Assembly: GCA_018466975.1 (NCBI GenBank)
Contig: CM031557.1
Span: 806,001 to 870,000 of the forward strand
Origin: Sparassis latifolia
Taxonomy: Eukaryota > Basidiomycota > Agaricomycetes > Polyporales > Sparassidaceae
DNA length: 64,000 bases
Reading direction: 5' to 3'
The first letter of the stretch is position 1. Every line of letters starts with the position of its first letter. The notes beneath the pieces were generated by a model. The model worked only from the letters and a program-made list of their open reading frames with translations, was not told the origin of the DNA and searched no databases. A program made the translations under genes and the position numbers. Positions 43,429 through 54,876 of the stretch are shown piece by piece.

Positions 43429-44849
43429 TCAGACCGCTGCTCCCTCGGCACGTTGCTGTCGTCTGGCCTTTTTCGCAGCATTCGCCGCAGCGGCTTTGGC
43501 CTTTTTGGCTTCTGCACGAGCAGCCTGAGGAAAACAGAAGTCAGTAAAACATCGACGTGCGACTCAACAGAGCGCGCCTTCTCTTCCTCCTCCTTGAGCT
43601 TGGCCGTCTCCTCCGCCATCTTCTTCTCTTCCTCCTCCTTCTGCTTCTGGCTCACGCCGTTCGCACCTCCCTTGTGCTTCTTCTTGGCCTCCCTCGCCTC
43701 CTTCTGTTCCTGCTTAATTCGCTTGATCCGAGGGTCAACGCTGAGTGCGAAGTCTACCAGACTGCGCAAGCGAGCAGTGTCTTCCTTCTTGCGGCGAGCA
43801 CGCTCCGATTTGTTTTTCTTTTCCGTATACCGTTTATCGTCTCGGCTGGTTACGCAATCAGGCTGTGTCTTCGAAGAGGAGAGTATGAGGACGTACTTGT
43901 CACTGCCCTCATTCACTTCCTTGTCCAGGTACTCAAAGCTCCGCCAGCTGTCGAAATTGTACCAGAAATCGTAGAACCCCTCCACAGCCTCCTGCGAGTT
44001 GTCATAAGCACCGAGCAATGGCACAGGCTGCTTCCGGCTGAACCGCGCTTCGCGCTCAAAGACAGGTGAGAACGCCTGGAAGAACGTCTGCGGGTCCTTG
44101 GCATTTTTCATCTGTGGCGCCGTGGGTACGTCTGCCTCGAGGAGGTCGTAATATGGGTCAACGGAGTCGAATTGTCGCCGGCGCTCCGGATTTGTGAGTA
44201 CTTCCATCGCTTTCTGGATGCACTTGAAGAAAGCATCGTCGTTAGAGTCACCCGCGAGTCCGGCCTTCTTGTCAGGGTGGTGTTTTAGGACCTTCTTACG
44301 GTCTGTTTGCATACTTAGGCCGGGAAAGCAGTAAGGACATCGTCAGACACGTACGCGCAATCTTAATCTGGTCGTCGGTAGCTCGGAACCGCAAATGTGA
44401 AAGCCCAAGGACAGCGTAGTGATCTTGTTTCTGGCATAACAAAAGTAGAATATGAGCACAATACATGTGAGACTGGCTTGGGCACGGACCTTCCACTCCT
44501 TGGGATCCAACTGCAACAGATCCTCCGTCTCTTCCTCATCGCCGATGCCCAGATCATCGTCGCCGTTAGCCCCGGTACCATTGAGTGCTTGCAGCCGCTT
44601 CTGCTCATCCTCGGCATGTTTGTCCAGCTCTTCGAATGTAAGGTTATGCACTGTGCGTCGAATATGTGACAGATACGCTGGACCGGCTGGGAGAAGTCTT
44701 CGCTCGACAAAAGCTAAACGGTCATGAGGGCGATGGCCGTGCCGCAATTAGCGAATGTGCTCACGAGAAATTGGCTTCGTATCAGCCTGCGCGGTCCATG
44801 TCGGGGGAAGTGGAGGAGGAACGACAGGAATTTCCGTGACAGCCGCCAT
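43429..44849 (-). CDS. ZUO1: Zuotin, ribosome-associated J-domain co-chaperone
   Basis: J protein of the ribosome-associated complex that stimulates Hsp70 Ssb at the tunnel exit. Six exons (44765-44849, 44490-44713, 44355-44430, 43897-44302, 43569-43845, 43429-43524) give 387 residues. The N-terminus (PFVERRLLPAGPAYLSHIRR) precedes the J domain, which starts QDHYAVLGLSHLRFRATDDQ and carries the catalytic HPD in KVLKHHPDKK. The zuotin homology domain is clear (VEGFYDFWYNFDSWRSFEYL; SERARRKKEDTARLRSLVDF, DPRIKRIKQEQK). A highly charged Lys/Glu helix follows, then an Ala/Lys-rich end RRQQRAEGAAV. Yeast Zuo1 has 433 residues and ends in a four-helix bundle; that segment is absent here. The gene is divergent from the exonuclease gene. 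Confidence 0.93.
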
Positions 44850-45349
44850 GAGGAAACGAGGGTGAAGAAAGAACGGAATTCAATATGCTATGTTCGCAAC
44901 AATGTTATCTGTCAAAAAATCTAGGCCTGTATACGCATGTTTGCCCATGGTGGCGGAGCGCGTTCAATCATTTCACGTGACTTGTGTTGGAGTCGCGAAG
45001 TTCAACTTGAAGTCGCGTCGTCCAAGTACTTTCCTTAACACGACCATCGCCTTGGAATGGCTCCTGAAATAACTGCAATCAGTGGCATTTATTCTCTCAC
45101 ACATCACTGACTTCTGTAAAACAACGCGCAGCTGCACAATCCGAAGTCGAGATCGACAGTAGCTTGGCCCCTTGTAAGTACATAACGGTAGTGACATCGC
45201 TAAGGCACTCACCTTGAGGCGCCCATTATGGCTTCAACAAATTGTCATATATCCTTTTTTTACAGACATTCGGAAGTACAACGTATGTCACTAGACTCAG
45301 AATGACAGGTGCTGAATTTGTCTCATATTCTCGACGTTAGGGAGCTTCG
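44850..45349. promoter_or_regulatory. Shared divergent promoter region (zuotin / exonuclease)
   Basis: 500 bases separate the two start codons. No exon-like sequence joins either gene here, and no specific regulatory motif was recognised. Confidence 0.4.
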
Positions 45350-47382
45350 ATGGCCCTGTACGCTCTGAAAGAGTCAAAGATTCCAGGCACTATCTGCCGC
45401 CTGAGCCCTCCAAGCTCGCCTTCCAGGAGGGTATCGCAAGCCGTGACCCGACCCGCGTTCAAACCCAAGCTCCTGGCTGCGCTAGATGCGGAACTTTCAA
45501 CGGTGCTCGGTACTCAGGCTGCGCCTTCGAAACGGAACACAAATGCCAGCAACACTCAAAGCGCGAACGCAAACAGTCGCGCCGTCTCGAAGCCGTACGA
45601 TGATTCGTAATATTTCGCTCATTCTCGGACTAATGAAACCGCCCGTGATTTTTTTTTGCGTAGTATCCACCCATTCTTCATCACAGGTGAAGCACTACCG
45701 TCTGAGATCCCAGACTTCGCTCCTATACCCAAGACAACAATTTTGAAGTCTAACGGGAAATCTGTGCCTGCCAAAGCCGCTGCTGCAAGTGAGAATTTGC
45801 AAGACGCCAGCCGATCAGAGGTTTGGGCGAAAACTGTAGCCGCGGCAGAACAAGTGAATCCGGTTCTGCCGCTCTTCTCGTACACCGACTACAACCCTGG
45901 TCCTGCTGTTGTTTACACACGCCATGAAGAAGAGGCTAACGATCTAGTACAGACATTGAAAGGGTGAGTTCCCAGACGTTCTATACGAACTCTTCAAAGC
46001 ACGGCTCTAGTTATTTTGGAGAAGGCGCAACCGGCTTGATCACTTATGCGCGTTGTTCTCTATTCACTAAAACGATTGTTCCTGCTATTGTCAGGCCTCT
46101 TGGATTTGATCTGGAATGGCGGGTATTCATGCGCCGCAATATGCCCATCACGGAACGACGCACTGCTCTTGTGCAGTTGGCCGATGAGCGGATGATTTTG
46201 CTGGTCCATGTCAGTGCAATGAACAGTGCGTCGGGCACCTCTGTATGAGCTTGATGCGACTTACTTAACCTGCCACTATAAGGATTTCCGCAGAAAGTCA
46301 AGGTACTACAGAATACTCCACGATTCTGCTGAAGTCGTGAACTGAAGTTGAATCAGGAAGTAATCGAATCTCGCACCTTCGTCAAGACTGGAGCCAATAT
46401 TCGAAGTGAGGCTGATATCCTCGTCTCGTCTGCTCTTCCACTGTACGCTTACTGCTCTTCACATTTGCGCAGATGATGGTCAGAAATTGTTCCGCGACTT
46501 TGGAATAAAGGCCGCTGGACTCATCGAGCTTGGGGCATTTGCACACCAAGCGGACCCAGCATTCCACACTGTCTACAAGCGTTCCATTGTCAGCCTCATC
46601 CGTATGGTGGAAATGTACACAAACAAGACCCTGGATAAGGGCAAGGTGCGTACCGGCAATTGGGAGGCAATACCGTTGACGCAGAACCAGATCACATGTA
46701 CGTCGTTGCCTCCCTCGAGGATTGCTATGGTATCTGACGCGGAGGCGCAGACGCGGCGAACGATGCGCATTGTGCATTGATGGTGTACAAGCACCTCCTT
46801 GCCATTGCAGCCGAGAGGAAGATAGATTTGGTCCCTTCCACATATACGTGTTCTGTCACCTGCAACTCCAGCAATAGTACTGTGTCCTCCGCAGCCAGTA
46901 CGGCCGCCAACGTCGCTGTGTCCACCTCAAGCTCCGCGAAGACTTCCAGCACTGCTCAAACTATAAGCAGGACGTCCTCGTCAAGTTCAACATATAGCTT
47001 CTCCCGACCACTCGGCTATGTGACCGACGTGCGCGAGCCCCCACGCCCGCAACACATGAGGGCGTACAACCTCTGGCACAACAGTAACATGCCATTGCAG
47101 ACGATTTGCGAGACTCTTAGGAGCAAGGAGAACCCCCTTGCACAGAGCACCGTCATGTAAGTGTTGTCTGCCCAACGCGTCTTCATTTCCCGTTTTCATA
47201 TATCACCGATGTGTGATGTTCCGCTGAACACCTCTTCTAGATCGTACGTTGTGTGGGCGTTGCAGGCTGATCCAGCTCTGCCGTTTTCTTTGGAACGGTT
47301 GAAAGCCTTCGTCCAGCTGGAAGCGGGCTCCTGGAGAAGACACCGAGACTGGATTTTGCACGTGGACTCACGCAAACATTGA
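45350..47382 (+). CDS. WRN-like 3'-5' exonuclease with C-terminal helix-turn-helix
   Basis: A DnaQ/RNase D-type exonuclease. Eight exons join in frame, from MALYALKESKIPGTICRLS at 45350 to DWILHVDSRKH at 47382. The exonuclease domain shows motif I GPLGFDLEWRVF (D-x-E), motif II in ANIRNDGQKLFRDFGI (Asp), and motif III YAANDAHCALMVYKHL (Y-x3-D), the set of acidic residues that bind two metal ions. One exon is only 21 nt (GFPQKVK, about 46284-46304). A Ser/Thr-rich linker follows, then a helicase-associated helix-turn-helix-like end (NSNMPLQTICETLRSKENPL ... ISYVVWALQADPALPFSLER). Proteins of this type act in DNA repair or RNA processing; no helicase domain is present, so this is an exonuclease-only form. 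Confidence 0.88.
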
Positions 47383-47885
47383 CACTTAAAGACCCTAGGT
47401 TCAGAGTGACCCGATTTATCCATATCTATCTGGGTTTATGGTACCCAACAGTGCGAAGTACCTTTCTGTAAAAGCAGACGCGTTGCATATACTTTGTATA
47501 TTGTACTTTGTAGGAACGAACAACTCGAGTCTACGAAACGCAGTGATCGCCCAAGCCCAAAGAGGCAAGTGTTCAAGATCCTTACCGGTAGCAGCGGGAG
47601 CCGCGTACGGTCGCGTTATTCTGAATTACAATATAATTTAAAGGGATCAAGCTGTGATATATTCAATGAACTTGCGTGTCGATGGTGCGAAGTGAGTGTT
47701 TTCGTGTCCTAAGCCGATTCCTATGACTTCCGACCCGAATTTACTCTTTGGGTTGTTCGCTGTCAGCCTCTTCGGTCAACTTCTTGTCATCCGCAACAGG
47801 GGATGTACTTCAACGTCCCCGCTGCTCGCCGCTCGGGCCCTCTGCTCTTTCCTCCGTTCCACATCATCGAGTACTCCCCAGCAGC
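47383..47885. other. Intergenic / promoter
   Basis: The frame before 47886 is open from 47748 but starts at a non-ATG codon; I read it as leader sequence. No other gene. Confidence 0.45.
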
Positions 47886-50252
47886 ATGCGGTTCCCTAGA
47901 CTGAGTCTCCTCTTTCATCGCCGTACCAAATCGGACGGTGCACTGGCCATGCTGCCACCTGTGCAGATGGCGATGCTGGCCTCGCGACCCGTGTCAACTT
48001 CATGCATCGATGAACTTACACTTCACGAACCTCCGACTGATGTCTTCGCTCCTTTCGTGACCGCCATTCCCTTGTCGTTCCTAACATCTCACCACAATCT
48101 CAGGTCTTCTGCAGAGTCCCAGCCAATCGTCCCGCACCTGCCCTCCCCTTATCCCCTTCCCAACACGCGTGCAGATCCGAAGCCCGACCGAGCCGTTCTC
48201 GTAGCCCTTGCGGAACGGAATCGCGAGCTTGACACCGCATTGCAGCGTCAGTATCAGGTCAACAAACGCGTCCCCGCTCTGGAAGCCGCTCTGTGTGCAG
48301 AGCGGGCAGCTCTTCGGACAGCACGGGATACTATCGCTGAGCTCGCCGCATCTGTCGCCGCTCTCCAGGCAGACCTTGCACACTCGCAGTCTCTTCTCAA
48401 TCGTCAGCTGGACAACGACCATGCACGCGTGCTTGCAGCAGAGAACACTGCGCTGACGACGGAGCGCTTGCGCCACCGGAAGTTCATCGAGCTTATGATC
48501 GCAATAGGCGGGCACAAGCCTGTACTTGACCGAGCGTACCGGGACCTCTCGGCTGGAACAGACCCCGAAGCCGCTCTCGTCACCGCGATCAAGGAGGCTA
48601 CCGCACGTCCAGATAGTGTTTGGGCAACACTACTGGAGCCTCTGATCGGTACTCGTACTCCGGAAGAATACCTGGCGCAGGTGCAGTGCACACTTCGTGC
48701 GAGGAAGGAGCTGCGCGATTGGCGGAAGCGTGCCAAATTCTGGAAGAGAGCTGCGAGGGAAGCCGATGCTCATGCGGCGACGGTCACTCCATCCCCGTCG
48801 GACGTCTCATCTGTCGTTGAGGTGCTTCCACCAGCGCGTCAGGAGGCAGTGAACACGCTCCTGGAGGGTGTCCGGAACGGCACGCAGCCTCTTAGGGTAA
48901 ACAAACGGTCCAAGACCACAGAGTTCGCTGTGTCTCCTGCAGCGCTCCCCACGACTTCGTCCGCTGCGAGTGTTCCTCCCCTATCTGTCATGACGACGCG
49001 ACCGTCCTCGACTGTCCTTCCGGCCTCCCAGACGTCATCCACGGTCCGGCCCTCAACGTCCTCCTCGTCTGCGTACGCAAACCTGGCTCCACTTGCGAGT
49101 GAGACATTCCGGGCCAGTCACTCAATACCTAGTGTCACCTCGCGTCGTTCCTCCATAGCCTTGCCCTTCACAATCTCGCCTTCGTTCCCCCGATCACTGT
49201 CTGGATCAACAGGATTCGGCTTCGGGTCCATGTTCGGGTTGAACGCGGGCGCAGGTGTGGAGTTGAAGGCCCGCAGGGAGAGCATCACTCCGTCCGCATC
49301 GGCGTCCACACAGGCGAGTACCGCGTCAACGAGGTCCAGACGCAGGCGGGCGCACCTCATCGCCCTTGAACAGGCACAGGAGGGGTCGGAGCAGCCAGCA
49401 GAGGAAGCACCGCTAACTACGGCAGACCCCGTGGTACCGGAGGAGCCTGAGCCTGTGAACGGGACCGAAAGCATCGTCAACGAGTCTGCCAGTATGGATG
49501 AGCGTCCAGAGACCCCCACGGTCTCTGCTTCCGATTCAAGCTCTAGGCCTTCTTGCACTACCCCGACTGCGGCAGCTCCTGCTCCAAGCACGCCCAGCAA
49601 GGAGCCCACATCCTGTGACCACACGGGCGAAGTCCCTTCATCTTCGGCAACGCCCTCTTCATTGGGATCATCCAGCGCGAACTCGCTCAGCCCGAGCCCG
49701 CAGCGAAAGGACTCCGTCCTCAAGAGTTCGGACTTGGATGAAGCACAGTTCGACGACTCAGACGAGCTGGTAATGGTGATGCATAGCGACCTCCTCGAAA
49801 CGAATACGCCAGAAGCCTTCTCGCGCTCGCCCAGCCCCAGAGAGAGGCAGACTCCGAGTCCAGAGAAGCGGTCCCGTCTGCCGGTGCCAGTGCTCAGAAA
49901 CCTGAAGGCGATCCGACGGCTGTCGATCTCGCGGCCCGTCCTCGTCAATACGACCAACGCTGCGACCTTCACTTTTTCGACCAAGGCCGCGGTCGCGAAG
50001 ATGACTACCAAGCGCGCTAAGGCGGGTGCTGATAGGAAGGGGATGCGGGTAAGGGACGAGAACAACGAGGGGAGTCCACGCGGGAAGGGGGTGCGCGGAG
50101 GGGACCGAACGCAGGCAGCAGTGCCGGCGGGATCCCCGTCACGCCCGAGCAAGATCCCCATGGGGCAGCGAATCCAGCAGTTGCATGGGGACTTCGTTGG
50201 CAGTGCGCGGCGGGTGGTGCAGGCGAAGACACGCACGAATCGTCAGGTTTGA
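47886..50252 (+). CDS. Coiled-coil, Ser/Thr/Pro-rich protein, unknown function
   Basis: A single-exon ORF of 788 residues from MRFPRLSLLFHRRTKSDGAL. Residues about 95-190 form a coiled coil (AERNRELDTALQRQY; LEAALCAERAALRTARDTIA; VAALQADLAHSQSLLNRQL), followed by a second helical block (YLAQVQCTLRARKELRDWRK, AKFWKRAAREADAHAA). The C-terminal two thirds are low complexity: Ser/Thr/Pro-rich, then an acidic part, then Lys/Arg/Gly-rich (VAKMTTKRAKAGADRKGMR) ending TRTNRQV. The lack of introns is unusual beside its neighbours. The long antisense frame 49118-50236 is a composition shadow. I recognise no family; a scaffold or cytoskeleton/chromosome-associated role would fit but is guesswork. Confidence 0.8.
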   Translation: MRFPRLSLLFHRRTKSDGALAMLPPVQMAMLASRPVSTSCIDELTLHEPPTDVFAPFVTAIPLSFLTSHHNLRSSAESQPIVPHLPSPYPLPNTRADPKPDRAVLVALAERNRELDTALQRQYQVNKRVPALEAALCAERAALRTARDTIAELAASVAALQADLAHSQSLLNRQLDNDHARVLAAENTALTTERLRHRKFIELMIAIGGHKPVLDRAYRDLSAGTDPEAALVTAIKEATARPDSVWATLLEPLIGTRTPEEYLAQVQCTLRARKELRDWRKRAKFWKRAAREADAHAATVTPSPSDVSSVVEVLPPARQEAVNTLLEGVRNGTQPLRVNKRSKTTEFAVSPAALPTTSSAASVPPLSVMTTRPSSTVLPASQTSSTVRPSTSSSSAYANLAPLASETFRASHSIPSVTSRRSSIALPFTISPSFPRSLSGSTGFGFGSMFGLNAGAGVELKARRESITPSASASTQASTASTRSRRRRAHLIALEQAQEGSEQPAEEAPLTTADPVVPEEPEPVNGTESIVNESASMDERPETPTVSASDSSSRPSCTTPTAAAPAPSTPSKEPTSCDHTGEVPSSSATPSSLGSSSANSLSPSPQRKDSVLKSSDLDEAQFDDSDELVMVMHSDLLETNTPEAFSRSPSPRERQTPSPEKRSRLPVPVLRNLKAIRRLSISRPVLVNTTNAATFTFSTKAAVAKMTTKRAKAGADRKGMRVRDENNEGSPRGKGVRGGDRTQAAVPAGSPSRPSKIPMGQRIQQLHGDFVGSARRVVQAKTRTNRQV

Positions 50253-50518
50253 AATGGAACAATCAAACGTAATCATATTGCCAGTGTAGATTCTGCAGCA
50301 ATTGTATCAGTAACGATCAATAGACGAATCACGTACCATATTGACAAATTGAAACAGGAAATCGAGATCTTCGCCATCACGCTGGCCACGTCCACGAGAC
50401 AAGAGAAATGCAAAACTTTGACTCGTTATGCCGACGTATGAGATAAAGTTAAACCAAGAAACGTTATAGATTCCTGCACGGATAAAAGTACAATCATATA
50501 GGTCTCAGAAATACACAC

Positions 50519-51774
50519 CTAAAGTTTGGCCGTTACCGATTCTGCCGCACCACCGTCCCGCTGCCGCTCCTTTCGGGCCAAGAGCGCCTTCCCTGCGCGG
50601 CTCGCATTCGGCCGGCCAAGCTGAGCAGAAATCCACGCCCCCACCTCCGCAACCGCGTCCAAATTTCCATCTACTTCATGTCCACTATCGCGAAGTGCGT
50701 ACAACACGTCCTCTGTCGCGACATTGCCTGTCGCTCCTGGGGAATACGGACACCCGCCGAGACCACCGACGGCGGCATCAATAGTCCGTATACCCATGGA
50801 AAGCGCAAGGAAAATGTTGATAAGTGAAGTACCGTACGTGTCATGGAAATGGACCTGCATGCAAGGCCTGTGAGGATGTACTCGAATAGCAGCGGAGGAG
50901 GAAGCGTACCGCAAGCTTGCTCGGCGGCACACCACGGTCGTCGCCCATGACCGTGGTGAGCAGCTCAGTGATGGCCGCTGGAGTACCCGCGCCGACGGTG
51001 TCTCCTAGGCTAACCTCGTAACAGCCCATGTCGAGCAGAGCGCGCGTTATGGCTTTCACCCGCAGCGGGTCCACCTTCCCGGTGTACGGGCACACGGCCA
51101 CGACACTTACGTATCTGTTACGACGGATGGTCGGCGACGCGCAATGCGACGCAGAGGGCATCCGAAACCTGCACGTACCCTCGTACCCGGAGACCCTGTG
51201 ACAGGGCCTGTCCTGTAACGTCCTGCAGCCGCTCAAGCGATTCAGCGATGGTGCAGTTCGTGTTCGCCAGACTGAATGCGTCCGTCGCCGCAGTGAACAC
51301 CGCGATCTCGTCCGTCAGAGGTTCGCTAGACGGGGAAGGAGGATGCTCGGACAGCAGCGAGAGCAGCATATCAAGTCCCTTGACGTTTGGCACGAGCACC
51401 GGGTAGTGGTTCCCTTCCAGGCGCTCCATCGATGTAAGCACCTCTGCTGTACCTGCCATCTGTACCAACGACTATGAGCATATATCTACGAATGAAATCA
51501 AGCGTCTCACTTGGGGAACCCACTTCGGGCTCACGAAACTGCCCGACTCGATATTCTTCAGGCCTGCCCTGCCTAACCTCGTAACGAGTTCGGCCTTCAG
51601 TTGCGGTGGGATAATTGCCTTCTCGTTCTGTAGACCATCTCTCGGACCCACTTCGACAATCCTGACGTGGTTGGGGTTCGCACTGGTCGCGTAGGTGCAT
51701 CGACCAGTCCTGAATAAGTCTCGGGCGCATTTCACGGAAGAAAGCAGCGAACTAGCAGCTCCTCGGTGATGCAT
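50519..51774 (-). CDS. HMGCL: Hydroxymethylglutaryl-CoA lyase
   Basis: Cleaves HMG-CoA to acetoacetate and acetyl-CoA, the last step of leucine breakdown. Starts MHHRGAASSLLSSVKCARDL at 51774; the basic, Ser-rich N-terminus fits a mitochondrial presequence. Motifs in order: VEVGPRDGLQNEKA (metal-binding Asp), NIESGSFVSPKWVPQMAG (catalytic Glu), SVVAVCPYTGKVDP, VSLGDTVGAGTP, VHFHDTYGTSL (two metal-ligand histidines) and GGLGGCPYSPGATGNVATED with the active-site cysteine loop. Four exons: intron 2 must use the GTACGT donor after VRG so that VRGYVSVV stays in frame, and the last intron splits KLA/VHFHDTYG. Downstream of the cysteine the protein ends KERQRDGGAAESVTAKL. Identification is firm. Confidence 0.95.
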
Positions 51775-51981
51775 TACGCGTACTGCTTTCAAAAGTGAAG
51801 CGGAGAGGGTGTCGTACACGCTGAGAGCAGACTCAAGGGGAAAGCAGGTGACCCGATGTTACGGGCGCTAAAGTTGTCTTGCTCAGATCACCACCACCAC
51901 TACTGAGCACTACTTGCCATCATCCATTCATTTTCCCGGCCCTTTCCATTCCGAACTCTCGCCAGCTGAGGCTGAGACAAA

Positions 51982-52212
51982 ATGCCTTCGACTGAGTCCG
52001 GAGTGCCTTCGCAAGGCGCAGAGACACAGGCAGCACCGAAACCTCAAGATTGTCTTGCTTGCCGTGTGATTGGTACTGGAGCACTAGGTGGCTTGGGGGT
52101 TTATGCCCTCAATCAGTCTCGGGCGCATATGCCAGGCTCGATTGCGGGGAAGCGAGTCATGGCTGGCCTTGGTGTCTGTACGCCCTGCATTTCTACAGAT
52201 ATTTCTGTCTAG
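51982..52212 (+). CDS. Small DMAC1/DUF4536-like membrane protein
   Basis: A 76-residue ORF, MPSTESGVPSQGAETQAAPK, then KPQDCLACRVIGTGALGGLG and VYALNQSRAHMPGSIAGKR. The DCLACR motif followed by a Gly-rich hydrophobic segment and a polar turn before a second hydrophobic segment is the layout of DUF4536 / distal membrane-arm assembly component 1-like proteins of the mitochondrial inner membrane. The last codons (CTPCISTDISV) are unlike the family and begin with a possible GTCTGT donor, so the true C-terminus may use a short intron ending near 52210. It is divergent from HMG-CoA lyase, whose start lies 207 bases away. Confidence 0.55.
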   Translation: MPSTESGVPSQGAETQAAPKPQDCLACRVIGTGALGGLGVYALNQSRAHMPGSIAGKRVMAGLGVCTPCISTDISV

Positions 52213-52616
52213 GAGCTGAATATGATGTCCTACGATACTGCTAGGTTTTTTGGTTGCGAGTGCATTGCGATGGACCAAGTAGCACTCCCTTCAGAGTGAC
52301 CTTTACAGTGTAGCAATACAAGATGACACACCCTATTCACCAGATACTCACGGACTGTGACTGTGCATGCTCCGTGTTGTCCTCAAGTCACCGTCTTTAC
52401 TCTAAACATGGTTCCGAATACTTCCCAAACTTAAGCTGTCCATGTACCTGCCTGGCGGGGAAGACCCAACTCGCCGATGTTGAATATGAATCTCCGTCGA
52501 ATCTCCGTCGAATCTACACGGCTCGACACCAACATGTACGGAATTTTTTCGGTCCCATAGTCCATTGCAATTAATGGTACACAAATCATCTTAGGCAAAA
52601 CCAAACAGACGGTTTA
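52213..52616. other. Intergenic
   Basis: Holds a small direct repeat, GAATCTCCGTC twice plus a partial third unit, at about 52488-52515. Otherwise nothing was seen. Confidence 0.5.
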
Positions 52617-54876
52617 CTACTTGACATACAGATTAAGGTGCTCAACCAGCCTGCGGAGAACGTCTTCCACATGGATGCGCTCTTCGAACCCATGATCCTC
52701 TCTCGGATAGATGACAAGTTGGGGCTTCACACTAGCGTGGCCAGCGCGCTCTACTCCTCGCAGCATGGCGATCGCCTGAGTGACGGGGACCACCTTGTCG
52801 TCCTTTCCGTGCAGGAAGAGGAGGGGTGCACGCACGTTCTTCGCGTCCTTCAGCGGACTGCCTCGCAAATAGACCGGTTCGCCCGGTGTCCAGGGACCGG
52901 CGCCTCCAAGATGAGCCTCCAAAATATGAATAAAACCTCAGTTACAAATAGGACTTATTCGGACTCACCTCGAAATCCGGCATGTCAGAAGTGGCGGCGA
53001 GCAGGCCCCAGTCTGATACCCCCGCACCGACAACGCCAGCCTTGAACGTGTTGTTGGGTCGTGTGCACCCCCACGCGGTGAGGAAACCGCCCTGGCTGTA
53101 CCCAGCAATGGCGAGCTTGTCAGGGTCGACCATTCCTTGACCAATGCAGTGCTCGACCATCGTCTCAATATCTGTCCACTCCAGTGTCCCCATACCGCCG
53201 TTTGCCGCTTTCGCGAAGTTGTCACCCCGGCCTGAACCTGACCGAATACTATGAGGTGAGCGTCTGGCCTTCTGCGTTAATCGCTGCTACTTACTACCGC
53301 GGTAGTTCGGTGATAAAACGAGGTAACCATGAGAGGCGAGGAAGATACGCCAAGAACCCATGTCTAGTAAGGTTCAGCGTTACATCAGGGCGAAATTTAT
53401 CGGCGAGTTTCTCACATAGTGGTAAAGCCAGCGTGTCACGCCTGGAAGTATAGTGTCAAAGTCTCGTCGCCTCATGATTTGTGTTGGGCACTTACGCGTA
53501 AGGACCGCCATGGGCGACAACCACAGTAGGGAGCTTCTTGAGTTCAGCACCTCTGGGATAAGAGAATACGCCTTGAATATTTTGACCGTCTGTACTATTC
53601 CACTCAAACGGCGTGGTCACCGGAGCTTTTGCGCTTGTAAACCAAGAATTATGCAAGGACAGCTTTTTTGACAGCGTGCCCTTCTTTCCCTTCTCGGTGA
53701 CCCCGCACCAGACGTCCTCGGGCTTCCCGTGCACGCTGGAACTGACTAGTGCCACGAGGACGAAATGCCCATCCGCGGTCGATCTCATGTCCCAAGCCAA
53801 ATACGAGACAGCCATGTCCTTGTCCGTCTCGAAGGCAGTGAAGGCATTGTGGTCTTCATTGTAGACGTCGAATTTAGTATCAAGCCCAGAAGCGACCGCC
53901 ACCGCATACTGAGAATCCACGCCGAGATCAGCAACCGTCTCGACATCGTCGTCATCGCCGTAGGCGACATATGTAGCTGCAGAGGTGCCGTCTGATGCAC
54001 GTTTCCAAAGGGCGTTAGACGAACAGTGGTAGGATGGCGATCGGACTTGGATGAAGACTAGCTCGCCATCGTGTCTCCAGATGGTGGGCCTTGCTGGCAA
54101 TCTGGGGTATTCGAAGGTGCCGTGCACGTCTCCGGAATCGATGGAGACGATTGCCTCCGTTACTGGGAATGCGTGGCTTTCGAGGTCAGGATGGCTGAGC
54201 AAGCGATAAATGATGGAAGAGCTATCTGGGCTCCATGCGAAGGACTCTACGTGCGCATCGACGGAGACTAGTGTTCGTATACTGTTGATGGTGCATGACC
54301 ATTTGCAAAGGCGTAAATCTGCATATGAATAACTTACCTCTTGGTAGAATGGCGTAGATCAATCAAGCAGAGAGAACCGAGATCCTTTTTCTCTCTCCAG
54401 ACCGAGATAGGCTCCTTGGTATCCTTGTAGGATGGTTTATTCTGCTGTATAAAAGCAAGGTAGTTGCCATCGGGTGAGATTACAAACGAATTGACGCCAT
54501 TGTAACCGTCTAACGACGTGACCGCAGACGGTTCGTCGTATTCCGTAGCAGAGATCGGGAGGGTGTATATCTGTGCGGGGTCTCCTGCCTTCTGATGATC
54601 GGACAGGAAGTAAATATCGGACGAGACTGGGTGGAACGCGGGCGAATAGTCGTTTATTGCGCCCGAGGTAAGCTTTCGCGCACCGTTTTCCTTGGATGTC
54701 TTTGCCAGCCATAGCGCAGATGTACGATTATCGCCAGCTTTGTACTTCGGGCCAACACAGTACACCACATGAACTGCGTCTTGAGAGAGCTTCAAGCCCG
54801 ATATCTGATCTGAGGCAGCCATTTCTTCCGGCGAGAGTTTCTCCTGCTCCGGGAATTTAGACACTGGCGCGGCCAT
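52617..54876 (-). CDS. S9-family serine peptidase (acylaminoacyl-peptidase / dipeptidyl-peptidase-like)
   Basis: Prolyl-oligopeptidase-type peptidase that removes residues or acyl-amino acids from short peptides, probably cytosolic as no signal peptide is seen. Starts MAAPVSKFPEQEKLSPEE at 54876. The N-terminal two thirds are a beta-propeller (YSPAFHPVSSDIYFLSD; FVISPDGNYLAFIQQ; ESFAWSPDSSSIIYRL). The alpha/beta-hydrolase part carries VVVAHGGPYARDT, FLASHGYLVLSPNYRG, the nucleophile elbow AIAGYSQGGFLTAWG (Ser), LLFLHGKDDKVVPVTQA (Asp) and YPREDHGFEE (His). Seven exons; correct splicing around 53300-53480 needs a short exon (RDTLALPLY) and donor GTGAGA, otherwise the HGYLVLSPNYRG block is lost. 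About 650 residues, similar to other fungal members. Confidence 0.92.

Noticed and set aside
49118..50236. 372-codon open frame on the minus strand
   Set aside because: Fully antisense to the coiled-coil protein gene, Ser-rich by composition, no splice signals; a shadow of biased codon use.
53380..53607. Reading straight through LNLTRHGFLAYLPRLSW as peptidase sequence
   Set aside because: This frame loses the conserved FLASHGYLVLSPNYRG block; splicing with the GTGAGA donor recovers it.
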